From NCBI GenBank assembly GCA_002189035.1, contig NEEC01000010.1:1054001-1118000 (forward strand): DNA of 64,000 bases. The letters run 5' to 3'. The stretch comes from Utricularia gibba (lineage: Eukaryota; Streptophyta; Magnoliopsida; Lamiales; Lentibulariaceae). Positions 49,784 through 60,860 of the stretch are shown here, in pieces (the stretch's first letter is position 1; each line of letters begins with the position of its first letter). The notes beneath the pieces were generated by a model. That model was not told the DNA's origin, ran no database searches, and saw only the letters and a list, made by a program, of their open reading frames with translations. A program made the position numbers and the translations under genes.

Positions 49784-52056
49784 ATGAAGAAGAATCGCTT
49801 ACCCTTTGCCTTGATTGTCATCGGAGTAGCTCTTCTTTCTGCTGTTGCGGTTGAATCTAAAATCGGTGATCCTTACAAGGTTCTGGGAGTTAAGCGGAGT
49901 GCAAGCCAGCGAGAAATTCAGAAAGCCTTCCACAAGTATGTATGTGTTTTTCCACAATTGAGACTTGTTATGAACTGTATTTTCTCTAAATTTTTCTTCA
50001 AGCTGCTGATTTTTGCGCATCTGCTTAGATTGTCGCTCCAGTATCATCCAGATAAGAACAAGAATAAGGGTGCCCAGGAGAAATTTTCAGAGATTAATAA
50101 TGGTACGCTGGATTTCTTGTTATCCCCTTGTCTTTTTATGTTCTGTGCATATAAGATTATGCTTGTAATAGTTCAAGCAACAAGTTGATAAATTTGTAAG
50201 AGATTTTACATGGCAGCTGTGTAATTCTTGTGTACATTATATCCGAAGTAGTTTCTGATCATTGCGTCATCAAAAAAATGCAACTTGAATAATTGGGGTA
50301 TTCATGAATGGGTTTTCTTTCTCAGCATATGAAATTTTATCCGACGAACAGAAGCGAAAGAACTATGATTTGTATGGAGATGAAAAGGGTAATCAAGGGT
50401 TTGACACTGGTGGTGCTGGACAACATGATGGATACTCTTATTTCACCAGTGGTGGTCCAGGTCATAGTGGGTTTTTCAGGTCAGGTGAATGGAAAAATGA
50501 GGGTGGAGAAGGAGGATCACGATCTTTTTCATTCTCGTTCGGAGGTGCAGGCCCCAACCCAAGTTCAAATGGTTTTGGTTTCAGTGATATATTTTCCAAT
50601 TTCTTTGGAGATGGCATGGGGGGATGGAGTCAGTTTGGTGGCTTTGGTAGTAGCTCTGGCAAGTCCCAAAATGGAAGAAAAAATTCTGCCAACAGCATAC
50701 AATATGTGAATTCTAAGTTGTATAAGAAAGAAATCTTTGACAGAGGAATGACATGGCTCTTGTTATTTCATTCGGCTACTTCTCAGGGACTCGAGTACTA
50801 TGAATCTGTAATTCAGGAAGCAACTTCTACACTGAAAGGAACCTTGAAGGTACTTGGTTCAATAGCCACCACTGCATTGGCACAGTTCAGCTGGTTGGTA
50901 AAAATTTCTCCTTTTCTTTTCAGGTTGGAAGTACAAACTGTGACTCTGAGGCATCATTGTGTAAAGAAATTGGTGTTAATCCTCGCGGAAGGCCAAGAAT
51001 TTTCGTTTACTCGTACGCACAAAATGAGGAGATGGGATCATTGGTGGAGTATGGTGGTGATTTGGATGTCAAGTCCTTGAAAAGCTTTTGTGTCGACCAC
51101 ATGCCGAAGTTTTCTAAGCGTATCAACTTGGATAACCTGAATTTTGACCCAAGTCCTGGAAGCTTGCCTAAAGTTTTGCTGCTATCGTCGAAGAAAAACA
51201 CTCCTATTATTTGGCGGGCACTCAGTGGATTATATCACAAGCGTTTTGCATTCTACGATTCAGAGGTAACCATTTCTTACGGTCTCCATTTTGAGTTTCA
51301 CTTTCAGCTTAGAAGCCAAGGCGAATTTTGGTTGAGTAGCAGAGCTAAAGTTCCCTTATTGAACATTGTAGGTCCATGATGTTTCCAAACCATCAGTGCA
51401 AAGATTAGTCGTTGATTCTCTTCCAGCAATCGTTTCCTGGCTGCCAAATGGGGAGACCCGAGTTTTAAAATCTGGTATATCTGTGAAAGATCTGGAATCC
51501 GCCATGCAAGATTTAAGCCGCGTGCTTGAAGCCTTCGAAAAAGTATTTAAAAAGGCTGCAGCAAGCAAGAAGGATCAGAATGGATCGGGAGAGACAAGAC
51601 CACCCTTGCTTACCCCATCAAATTTCGACGATCTTTGCTCCCATAAAGCCACCGTCTGTCTAATGGGTGTCTTCAGATCCTCGAAAAACAGAGAGAAGCT
51701 AGAGAAGATTTTACAGTCAGTAAGTACCATTATCACCACCTATGACCTGCAACGCATTCTGATCGGATTCCACGTTGCAGATGTCGGAGAAATCGTTTTC
51801 CCGGCGACGGAACGCCAGGGACGCCATCTCATACACCCTCTTGGATGCCTCAAAGCAGCAATCTTTCCTCAACGCCTTGGATGGATCAGGCTTCAAGCGA
51901 TCAGAAACTCTGTTGCTGGCCTACAAACCAAAGCGAGGTACATATGCTGCTTTCACGGGTGATCTATCCGAAGAAGCAGCTGAACGGTTCATAGTTTCTG
52001 TACTCAACGGAGACGCAGAGTTCGTCAAGGCCAGACACAAGCCTTCGCTAATATGA
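49784..52056 (+). CDS. ERDJ3A: ER-resident DnaJ co-chaperone ERdj3A (TMS1-like)
   Basis: ERDJ3A works with BiP in the ER lumen; the Arabidopsis gene (TMS1) is needed for pollen thermotolerance. It starts MKKNRLPFALIVIGVALLSA, a signal peptide. The J-domain follows: DPYKVLGVKRSASQREIQKA, then across a 93-base intron LSLQYHPDKNKNKGAQEKF with the HPD triad, then YEILSDEQKRKNYDLYGDEK. A Gly/Phe-rich region (SFSFSFGGAGPNPSSNGFGF) comes next. The rest holds thioredoxin-like segments, for example QGLEYYESVIQEATSTLKG, SEASLCKEIGVNPRGRPRIF, SGLYHKRFAFYDSE and VDSLPAIVSWLPNGETRVLK. It ends FVKARHKPSLI. Domain order and length (about 560 residues) match TMS1. No KDEL is seen, as in the Arabidopsis protein. 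Confidence 0.94.
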
Positions 52057-53836
52057 CTTTCAACAGTTTTTGTCGCATGCATGATGAGACTTGTGAATAG
52101 TGCAACGTATTTTAGATTGAATTTTCGTATTATAAAAAATATTAACGAAAATGAAAATAGATTTTTTAATATTTGTTTATAATGACTATTAAACAGAATT
52201 CAAAAAATCAAATTTTAAACAACACGCTAGAAAATTTATATAATTTATTTATAATTTTTCAAAATTATTTTAGAAAAATAAACAATAATTAATATAAATA
52301 TAAACAGATTGTAATTGTTCTAAAAAACTATAAAAATAGATATAGAAATACTTTTTAAATCAAAGGAATATTATGTACAAAATTATTTTTAATACTTTTA
52401 AGTATTTTTTTATAATAATATATAAATGTTAATAAACACAATTTTTTAAGATTATTCAAATTTTTAAAAATGGAAAGATTAATTAATTTCTCCATTCCTT
52501 ACTTTTAAAAATAAGATTTAAAAGTTTTAAAGTTTTAAAAATACTTTTGGTAAATTTAGTTAGAAAGTAGAAATAAGATGGAAAAATAATTTATTCATTA
52601 TTTTTTCAAAAATAATTTTTAAAATATAATTTTGATAAAATTACTTTTATAATTAATAGTATTTTTAAAAGTTTTCCAGAACCGTGTTTAATCATAAAAA
52701 AGATTTCGAGAATAAAACACTGGAATAAAGGAACGTTACGCGGGTGTGTAGGAATGAATAGCGTCACGTGCAGTCAACTGGCGAATTCGAAAACTGTGAT
52801 GCCTTCGCTTTCGGTACAGGAGGCGAGCACCTCAAAAATGGTGGTCTCTCCGCACACAATAATTTCCGGCCTCTGTCTCGTCCGTGGGGCCGCCCGCCCC
52901 CGTCACCATCCCGGTGCTTTTGTCCTCTTTCTCTCAGATATTTTCACAAACCCCTCTGTTGGACCGGGGACAGCTGGAGGCCGGCCCGCCCGGTCACAGA
53001 ATTTCAGATCATTTAATCGCGTTCTAAATAACAAATATTCATTTGGGAGGAAGTTAGGCAGGAGCAAACCCTTATTAGCTACAACATTCCATGAGTAATT
53101 TGGGTCCCGTGCCTAACTCTGCCTTGCTTCCCAAGTCAGTCTAGGCTTAATTTAGTTACCATTATTGTCGACGCGACACAATAAGTTTTATACCCCTGGG
53201 TCTGACGCTATGATACATATATTGTTCCTAAATCACGAATGTGCATGTTACATCGTACGAGGCCTACCAAAGACATTAATACTCTAATCGCTAATGAGCA
53301 CACAATATGTCAGCTGCTGCTGTTGGTTTAGTAACTATAATATAAAGGGTGTGTTTGGTAGTATAATATAGATGGTTTATAACAAAATTTATACATAAAT
53401 ATTGTTTGATTAACTAACATATATATGATATTTTTATATAATTATATTATTTATATACTTATTTTTTAGTAATATTGAAACCAATTGAATTTTTTTTGTT
53501 AAAATTTGTTTTTATTGAGGGAAAATATACATTATTGTTCTTAGCAGCAATACTGTTAAAATGTAAGTAAATTGGTGACCGCGGCAGATTTTTTTTTTTT
53601 TTAATATTTGAAGATATAAATAGTAAAAGAAAAAAAAAGAAAAAAAACGCTTCCAACTTGCCACTAAAACTGCGGTGTCCGTGGTGTTGCAAATACCACT
53701 CACCGCCTCGGGAATGTTCGGCTATTGAAGAAACCTTGCAGTATAAATAGGCGCTAACCCTCGGCCCCAGATCTCACTCAGGAACGTAGATCTCTGCTGT
53801 CGTAATCTACACTTGTGTTTCTTTTTCGCTTCTTCG
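52057..53836. other. AT-rich spacer and PDC promoter
   Basis: 52090-52720 is very AT-rich. 52740-53160 is GC-richer and holds a chance-looking frame. 53340-53480 begins GGGTGTGTTTGGTAGTATAA, a terminus often seen in plant MITEs, followed by AT-rich DNA. 53640-53836 is the PDC promoter and leader. Confidence 0.45.
53742..53750 (+). promoter_or_regulatory. TATA box of the PDC gene
   Basis: TATAAATAG lies 87 bases before the PDC start codon, which gives a leader of about 55-60 bases. Context (CAGTATAAATAGGCG) is a textbook plant TATA region. Confidence 0.75.
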
Positions 53837-56074
53837 ATGGATACTGCGATTGGATCTTCGCCGTTGGTGGGTACTAAGAGCCCTGCGTCCAGCGACGTCG
53901 GCTGTTTGCCGAGCAATGGCTCTGTCTCCACTGTCCAGTCCTCCTCCCTGCCGTTCAGCTCATCGGAGGCGACTCTCGGCCGCCACATCGCGCGGCGGCT
54001 CGTGCAGGTCGGCATAAGCGATGTTTTTTCTGTTCCCGGAGACTTCAACCTTACGCTGCTCGACCATTTGATTGCGGAGCCCGGGCTTAATCTGATCGGC
54101 TGTTGCAATGAGATTAACGCTGGGTACGCTGCGGATGGCTACGCTAGGGCGCGAGGCGTTGGTGCTTGTGTTGTCACCTTTACTGTTGGAGGATTGAGTG
54201 TTATCAATTCGATTGCCGGTGCGTATAGCGAGAATCTGCCCGTGATTTGCATCGTTGGAGGCCCTAATACCAACGATTATGGCACCAACCGGATCTTGCA
54301 TCATACTATTGGCTTACCGGATTTCAGCCAGGAGCTCCGATGCTTCCAAACGGTTACTTGCTTTCAGGTATCAGAGTGTATATTTGATGGTTTCTGTAAG
54401 GATTTTTGTGCTTCTTTGTTTTTCTCATGCTTTTGTTTTCAATGATTTCACCTTAGGCGGTGGTGAATCATTTGGAAGATGCGCATGAATTGATTGATAC
54501 GGCGATTTCTACAGCTTTGAGAGAGAGCAAGCCTGTTTACATTAGCGTCAGCTGCAACTTGGCAGCGATTCCGCATCCTACGTTTAGCCGCGACCCTGTT
54601 CCCTTTTCTCTTACTCCAAGGTATCCCCGAGTTTCACCACGTCTTTGTCTTTCCTTTCGAACAATATTGCTTTTAGTGTTACAAATTCTTCTATGTTTTG
54701 AATTCGTAGAATAAGCAACCCTTTGGGTCTAGAAGCTGCGGTTGATGCAGCAGCTGAGTTCTTGAATAAGGCCGTGAAACCAGTGTTGATCGGAGGCCCG
54801 AATTTACGCGTTTCAAAAGCCAGCAAAGCTTTGATGGAGCTTGCAGACTCTAGTGGCTACGCCCTTGCGGTTATGCCTTCCGCTAAAGGGCAAGTGGAGG
54901 AGCACCACCCCCATTTCATTGGTACCTATTGGGGTGCAGTAAGCACAGGCTTTTGTGCTGAAATCATAGAATCGGCCGATGCTTACCTCTTTGTTGGCCC
55001 GATATTCAATGACTACAGCTCCGTAGGATACTCTCTGCTCCTCAAGAAGGAGAAGGCAATCATCGTGCAGCCTGATCGTGTGGTCGTTGGGAATGGACCT
55101 GCATATGGGTGTGTTCTAATGAAGGATTTCCTATCAGCTCTCAGCAAAAAGCTCAAACGCAACACAACCGCGTATGAGAACTATGCTCGGATTTATGTCC
55201 CTGAAGGGCGCCCTTGAAGAGTGCGCCCAATGAAGCACTGAGGGTTAATGTCCTGTTTCAGCATATTCAGAAAATGATATCCGGGGACACTGCTGTTATT
55301 GCTGAGACAGGGGACTCATGGTTCAACTGCCAAAAACTGAAATTGCCACAGGGATGCGGGTGAGACATCTGTCTATCCATCATCGCAACCCCCTTTCTGC
55401 ATCTACTGTGCTGCTTCTGACTGCCATATTCATCTTCTGCAATGTAGGTACGAGTTTCAAATGCAATACGGTTCAATTGGTTGGTCCGTTGGCGCAACTC
55501 TTGGTTATGCACAGGCCGTCCCTGAGAAACGAGTCATATCCTGCATCGGAGATGGCAGCTTCCAGGTTCGTCAAGTTTTTCATCAAGGAAGGAAACTTCC
55601 ATTGCCCATATCACTGAACGAAAATTGTTGCAGGTTACCGCACAAGATATTTCCACCATGATACGGTGCAACCAGAAGACCATCATCTTCCTGATAAACA
55701 ACGGTGGGTACACCATCGAGGTGGAGATCCACGACGGACCGTATAATGTGATCAAGAACTGGAACTACACCGGTTTGGTCGATGCAATCCACAACGGTGA
55801 AGGCAAATGCTGGACTGCTAAGGTAACCGACTCCCCAACTCCCCCACCCCCGAAAAACTAGATATTCTCCAGTGGATTCAAACGTCGGTTTGCCGGTTGA
55901 TTTCAGGTGAGATCCGAGGAAGAGCTGGTGGAGGCCATCGCCACAGCAACCGAAGAGAAGGACAGCTTGTGCTTCATAGAAGTGATCGTTCACAAGGATG
56001 ACACCAGCAAGGAGCTGCTGGAATGGGGCTCCAGAGTGTGCGCCGCCAACAGTCGACCTCCGAATCCCCAGTAA
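53837..56074 (+). CDS. PDC: Pyruvate decarboxylase with an apparent 1-base frameshift
   Basis: PDC turns pyruvate into acetaldehyde and CO2 with thiamine diphosphate and Mg, feeding alcohol fermentation under low oxygen. Exon 1 (ATG 53837) has a Ser-rich leader, then [20 protein letters not shown] and [20 protein letters not shown] with the catalytic Glu. Later blocks include [20 protein letters not shown] and [20 protein letters not shown]. The TPP motif starts CIGDGSFQ and continues [11 protein letters not shown] to [20 protein letters not shown] (GDG...NN). It ends SRPPNPQ. The frame breaks at 55215-55217: YVPEGRP is followed by a stop, while family sequence ([20 protein letters not shown]) continues at once in the next frame. 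One missing base in CGCCCTTG at 55209-55216 accounts for it. Everything else is intact, about 605 residues if continuous. Confidence 0.93.
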
Positions 56075-57002
56075 TGTGAAGAAGCTGCTGCTAATTCTGG
56101 AAAATGGAAATAACTCCTCCCTCCCCCTAAAAACTCTTGAGATTTTTAATTTTCCTCTGCAATCAATGAAGTCGTGTTGGACTATTTTATTGTCTGATTC
56201 TATCGCACAATATTCATTTACCCCCAGCCATAACTTTTTTTTTTCCGTGGCCAGTAAATATTGAATTTCATTTAAAAAGCACATATAGTTTCCAATTACA
56301 AAAACAAAATATTGTTGTTTGAAAGAGTGTGTTTTGTGCTTCAAATTAAGTAGAATATAATCAATTTAAAAATTATATAAATAAAATCAATTTGAAATTA
56401 TAAAATTGTTTTGTAAAATAACATAAATTATATCATCAAATTTAATAAAATAAACTATATAGTATAAATTTAATATATTAAATTATTATATAATTTAATA
56501 TTATAATATAAACATATTTCTAAAATAGATAAAAATTGAATAATATAATTTTTTGAATAAATTTCTTATTTAATATTTTAAATGAAGATTTAAGAAAATC
56601 AATAATTTTTAAAATTAATCATAGAATCCAAATTTCTCATTCTACTACAAAAAGAGAAAAAGATTTAAAACTTCAAAAATTAAATATAATCAATTCAAAA
56701 AATTAATAACACGTTCAATATAAATTCATTAATTTTAACATTAAAGAAATTCTAAGTATAATTAAAATTTAATGAATATAAATTATAAATAAATAAACAA
56801 GTGAGGGGAAAAATTGACAACCGTGTCACTTTTGTTTTCTTCATTTGTGATTTTATACATTATTGTTTTATAATTTCAAAATTAATCATAACTATTTGAT
56901 TAGTTGCAAAATACAACATTATTGTTTACAAAATGTTCATAGATTTCAATTCATAATAATAATTCACACTTAACTCATACCCCTCCTCTTTTAATTTCTT
57001 CA
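56075..57002. other. PDC 3' flank and AT-rich repeat region
   Basis: 56075-56280 is probably PDC 3' UTR. The rest is AT-rich and contains the second copy of the dispersed repeat (56325-56730). Confidence 0.5.
56325..56730. repeat. AT-rich dispersed repeat, copy B (MITE-like)
   Basis: Homologous, in the same orientation, to 35640-36035 along most of its length; the best core is TTTAATATATTAAATTATTA followed by TATAATTTAAT. The two ends (GTGTTTTGTGCTTCAAATT and, inverted, GTGTTATTAATTTTTTGAATT) resemble each other. Confidence 0.65.
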
Positions 57003-57313
57003 AAAATCAATCTAGAATCCTAATTATATTTGGAAGCGATGAATATACATTGAGATTTGACTTTGATCGTGATGGATTTCTAAGATTTTAGCTTCAATAA
57101 TATAACGAGGACGAATATGTGTTGAGATTCAATTGGATTCAAACACAAATTGAGCTGTAAAAAATAGAAAATAGTAGTTGGATAAAGCAGATCTACTATT
57201 CTATACGACTTTGAAAATGATAGAAATTAAAATTTTAGTTACCCATCATGATCAAAGCCAAATATCGACATATATTTGACAATTCCATATACAATTAAGG
57301 TTCTAGATAATGA
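57003..57313. repeat. Foldback element with arms of about 90 bp
   Basis: The left arm (about 57003-57098) and right arm (about 57222-57313) are imperfect reverse complements. Shared blocks, read on the left arm, are ATCTAGAA, TAATT, ATATTTGGAA and TTGACTTTGATCGTGATGG. The loop is about 125 bases. The right end abuts the Copia 5' LTR. Confidence 0.65.
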
Positions 57314-57600
57314 GTCTATCCACATATGACGCCTACAAGAATTAAAAAGAAAAAAGAAATGATAGGTACATGGTCAGTCAACATTAAAACTTTGGTTAGA
57401 GAGTTAATATGATCCTCTCTATAGATAGAGAATAACATTCGTCCATAAAATCATTCCAATCACAATCGATCGTGAACATCCATAGCACTTCGATCGGGTT
57501 TTCATGTGAGTTCAATAAGAATTCTAGTGGTAAATTTCTTTGTATTCACTGTCTATTTTCTTGTACGGTCAAATTTATTGTTTGATATTGATTGCATATA
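57305..57600 (+). repeat. Copia 5' LTR
   Basis: Shares ordered blocks with 60375-60860: ATATGA(C/G)GCCTA, AAGAATTAAAAA, TAAAA(T/C)CA(T/C)TCCAAT, ATCGAT(C/T)GTGAACAT, GTGTGAGTTCAATAA-like, TTTGTATTC and GGTCAAATTTATT. Divergence is strong, so insertion is old. Confidence 0.7.
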
Positions 57601-57605
57601 ATAAA

Positions 57606-57613
57606 TGGTATCA
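57606..57613 (+). promoter_or_regulatory. Copia primer-binding-site remnant
   Basis: TGGTATCA matches the first eight bases of the usual plant Copia PBS (TGGTATCAGAGC, initiator tRNA-Met) and lies just after the LTR end. The remaining bases have diverged (ACAA). Confidence 0.6.
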
Positions 57614-57755
57614 ACAAATAATTATTACTTATTATTTGTATAATTATTACTTATTATATGATTTGTGTTTGCTACTAAATGGATCTCTCAAATAAAAAAA
57701 TAAGTTAATATATAATACGACACTTCAATCAACAAGTGATTGACAGACCAAATCT

Positions 57756-58220
57756 TCATTTTATATCGTCAGCATTAGATGAATCATACTCATCATGATT
57801 GTTTTTGTCATTTTTTCTTCGTTGACCATGCCTAACTTCTTCAGCCTCAGATTCTGAATCTTCATCTAGTTGAGAATTTCTTCTGCCATGATATATTAGA
57901 ATTTTGGTTCTATCATGGGAACCAATGTCATCTCCTTGCTTTTTGATGTTCTTGAGAAATTTATCATGTTCCTCTAATTTGAGGTGAATTTGCTCCATAC
58001 ATCTTTGCAACCTCTTAGACTCACTTTGCATGATATTGAGTAAAAAACAAATATTCATAGCACTTGATTCTTCTGTAGGGTTGTTAGAGCTCAACATCCT
58101 ACTAATCAGAGAAAAATTTAGACAAAGAAAAAGAATAAAATAGAACAAGGAAAGAAAAGATAGAAAAAAGAAAAAGAGAGAATTTCCAAACTTAAAATCC
58201 TCTTGAACTTTAAGATTCAA
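57756..58220 (-). pseudogene. Antisense coiled-coil ORF, possible gag fragment of another element
   Basis: A 154-codon frame inside the Copia element but on the opposite strand. It contains MQSESKRLQRCMEQIHLKLE, KFLKNIKKQGDDIG and an acidic-basic tail (DEDSESEAEEVRHGQRRKND). That mix recalls N-terminal gag regions of plant Ty3-type elements, but I see no zinc knuckle or clear homology. It may mark a nested insertion. Confidence 0.35.
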
Positions 58221-59170
58221 TAAGCCTTAATTGATCAATCTAAATATGGTTTAGAGATATAAAGGTGCCTAGGGCAATGGGTCAAATAAAGAAAATGATC
58301 AAAGTTGGACTTGGTGATGATTAAAATAATTAAAGCTAAGTAAGAGTATTAATAGAAGTATAGAATGAAACTTATTATAATTAACACGAAACATGTGGAT
58401 AGACAATTGAAAAGATTGAAAATAGAAATTAATTTTGATAATAGACAAAGAAGTATGATATAGCTGACAAAGAGAAGAAAACAATGACTTGTTTGTTGTA
58501 TTAGACAAAAAGATGATCCTTCACATTAGAAAATTGGCTTGCTTCTAATATTGAAAAAGACCCATACTTTTAAAATTAATGAATGATATTGACTTTTCTT
58601 TTGTTTGAGAAGTAAAAAATTCAATGGATTCAAGTTGCTAACATTATTTCTTGACTTTTCTTTTGTTTGGAAAGTAAAAAATTCAATAGATTCAAGTTGC
58701 TAATCTTCTTTCTCCTTCAACACGTTTTATTTGTAGCAATTCAGAAGAACAGAATGGAACAAACAAAGATAAGGAACCCTCCTCCTATAATCAATTCAAG
58801 TACTAGTATTATTTTTATTTGAATAAGCTTATTTCTCTGCTTATATAAGAAGAGCTTTATTATTATTTAAGAACAATTTTGATTGTAATAACTTTTGAGA
58901 GCAATGGTTCTTCTTTGAATTCTTGTTGAACTTTAGACTTATCAAATTTTACTTGTAGTGTCTAGTGTGTGACTTATCACTCCAACTTCCTTACTTGTTT
59001 ATGTAAGTGTGGTATTATTTCATAGTTTGGGTTGTAGGAATTTTCAATCCTTGAAGGCCAACTTCTATTTTCTTGAAGGATTGCTTCTTTGAACTAAGAT
59101 CTGTTTTACCAATTACTTATTGATTGAAGAGTCGTATTAATACATTGAATATTTTCCTAATCAATACTAG
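58221..59170. other. Unassigned insert within the Copia element
   Basis: No coding signal. It contains a 62-bp tandem repeat and a TATA-like CTTATATAAGAAGAGC near 58840, followed by LTR-like leader sequence. It may be an LTR of a nested element. Confidence 0.35.
58589..58712. repeat. 62-bp tandem repeat, two copies
   Basis: TTGACTTTTCTTTTGTTTG, AAGTAAAAAATTCAAT, GATTCAAGTTGCTAA repeat with a period of 62 bases and only a few mismatches. Confidence 0.9.
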
Positions 59171-59215
59171 AGATCATGTATGCATTTGCACTGATAACAT
59201 GAAACTGGCAAAAAG

Positions 59216-60330
59216 GTGAGGTGCATTCACACTGATAACGAGGGAGAATATCTTGGATCTTTTGATGGCTATCGCAAAAAGTTGGGAATTCGAAACCAGT
59301 TTTACTATGGTAAAAACACCACAATTGAATGGGTTGACAAAAAGGACGAACCGAACTTTCATGTAATGAGTGAGATGTTTTCTTTCATATTCAAAGTTAT
59401 CAATCTTTTATCATATGTGTCGTTGCCACATGATATATAGAGAATGTATGATCTGGAAAGAGAGTCTTTCATGATCATGTGCAGGTGTTTGGTTGTAAGA
59501 CTTTTGTTCATATTACAAAGAAATGAACGATCGAAATTGGATTCCAAGACATGTGAATGTGTGTTTATTGAACATGACCAAGATTAATTTGAGTTTCAAT
59601 TTTATGATTCTATCTTGAAGAAGCTTATCAAGAGTTGAGATGCTGTATTTGTTGAGTAAAAAGTCATCAAAGACATTCTTAAACCTAGAAATGATGTTCC
59701 TCATAGTAATAAAAACTCAACGGATGTTAATAATACTTCATGTAATGGTACGAGAGGATGAAAGTGGTGAAGTTGAAGATCATGTTCTTGAAAAACTCCA
59801 TAATCATGAAGAATCAGAGGTTTGTTGATAATGGAGACAGTATGGTTCAATAGCCATCGAGTTTCTCCAAAGGTTTTACCGTATACACAAGATCAAAACA
59901 ATTGTGCGATACCCTGCTAGATTTTCTCTATATGAGTTTGTTATGCCTATTGACGAGGAAGAACTTGAGAATTTGTAGAAAATTATGGAAAGTAGAAATA
60001 AAGATCTTTAGATGGAAGCTATTGAAGAGGAAATGAAATACTTGAATAAGAACAAAACATTTCAATTAATGAAGTTGCTGAAAGACATAATTGCACTAAG
60101 GTACAAGTGGATTTTCAAAACAATGCATTTTGAAAATAATTCAAAGCCTTACTATCAGGTTAGATTGATGGTGAAGGGATTCAATCAATAGAAGGAAATT
60201 AATTATGATGACATATTTTCACCAATTGTGAATATGATATTCATCTGGATAGTGCATATGTCAATACAGTGTTCCTATATGAAAATCGAGAGGAAGAGAT
60301 CTACATGTAACAATCAAAATGCTTTGAATT
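59216..60330 (+). pseudogene. Copia pol remnant (integrase and reverse transcriptase)
   Basis: The first part matches the Copia integrase core by the pattern of RCIHTDNEGEYLGSFDGYRK. The later part, near 60010-60300, matches the start of Copia reverse transcriptase (a block of the type KGFNQ, then YDDIFSPIV). The frame is broken by many stops and the polymerase catalytic motif is not visible. No functional protein can be made. Confidence 0.8.
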
Positions 60331-60374
60331 CAGTAGAAGAGTCGTTGGATTGATCAACTCACCCATGTGTTGGT

Positions 60375-60860
60375 AGCGATAAAATTAATGTGCCCTTATA
60401 TATATGAGGCCTATAAGAATTAAAAAAAAAAGAGATGATAAGCACGGTTAGAAGTCATCTAATGTTGAAATGTTGGATGGAGAATTGGCAGATTCCACTT
60501 TATATATAGAGGGGAATGTTCATCTATAAAACCACTCCAATGACGATCGATTGTGAACATACGTAGTATTTTGATTGAATTTTCGTGTGAGTTCAATAAT
60601 AACTCTAGTATTTCCGAAGGTCAAAAAGGGAAAGAAGAAAAAAAATATTCTTTTCTATTTGTATCTCTTTATCAGTAGAATTTTTGAAAAGAAGATAAAA
60701 AGAAAAAATAATATCTAATAATTTAATAGAGTAAATCTCTTTATATTCAATATGATAAATAGTGAATTTTTATCAAAGTTGAGAATCAACATAGTTCTTG
60801 ATTTTGCGGTCAAATTTATTTCTCTTTATCGATTGCAATACTAAATTGAGTTTTTCGGAA
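60375..60860 (+). repeat. Copia 3' LTR
   Basis: Pairs with 57305-57600 but is longer: an extra purine-rich stretch (about 60620-60740) interrupts the alignment. It ends with GATTGCAATA, where the left LTR has GATTGCATATA. Confidence 0.65.

Larger units (their letters stand above)
57305..60860 (+). mobile_element. Degenerate Ty1/Copia LTR retrotransposon
   Basis: Two LTR-like repeats flank remnants of integrase and reverse transcriptase, and a primer-binding-site remnant directly follows the left LTR. Gag and protease were not recognised; the space between PBS and integrase is filled by unrelated sequence, including an antisense ORF. Frames are broken throughout, so the element is inactive. 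Confidence 0.8.

Noticed and set aside
52754-53098. 114-codon frame upstream of PDC
   Set aside because: Low similarity to anything I know, no splice partners, mixed overlapping frames of equal quality; probably chance in GC-richer DNA.
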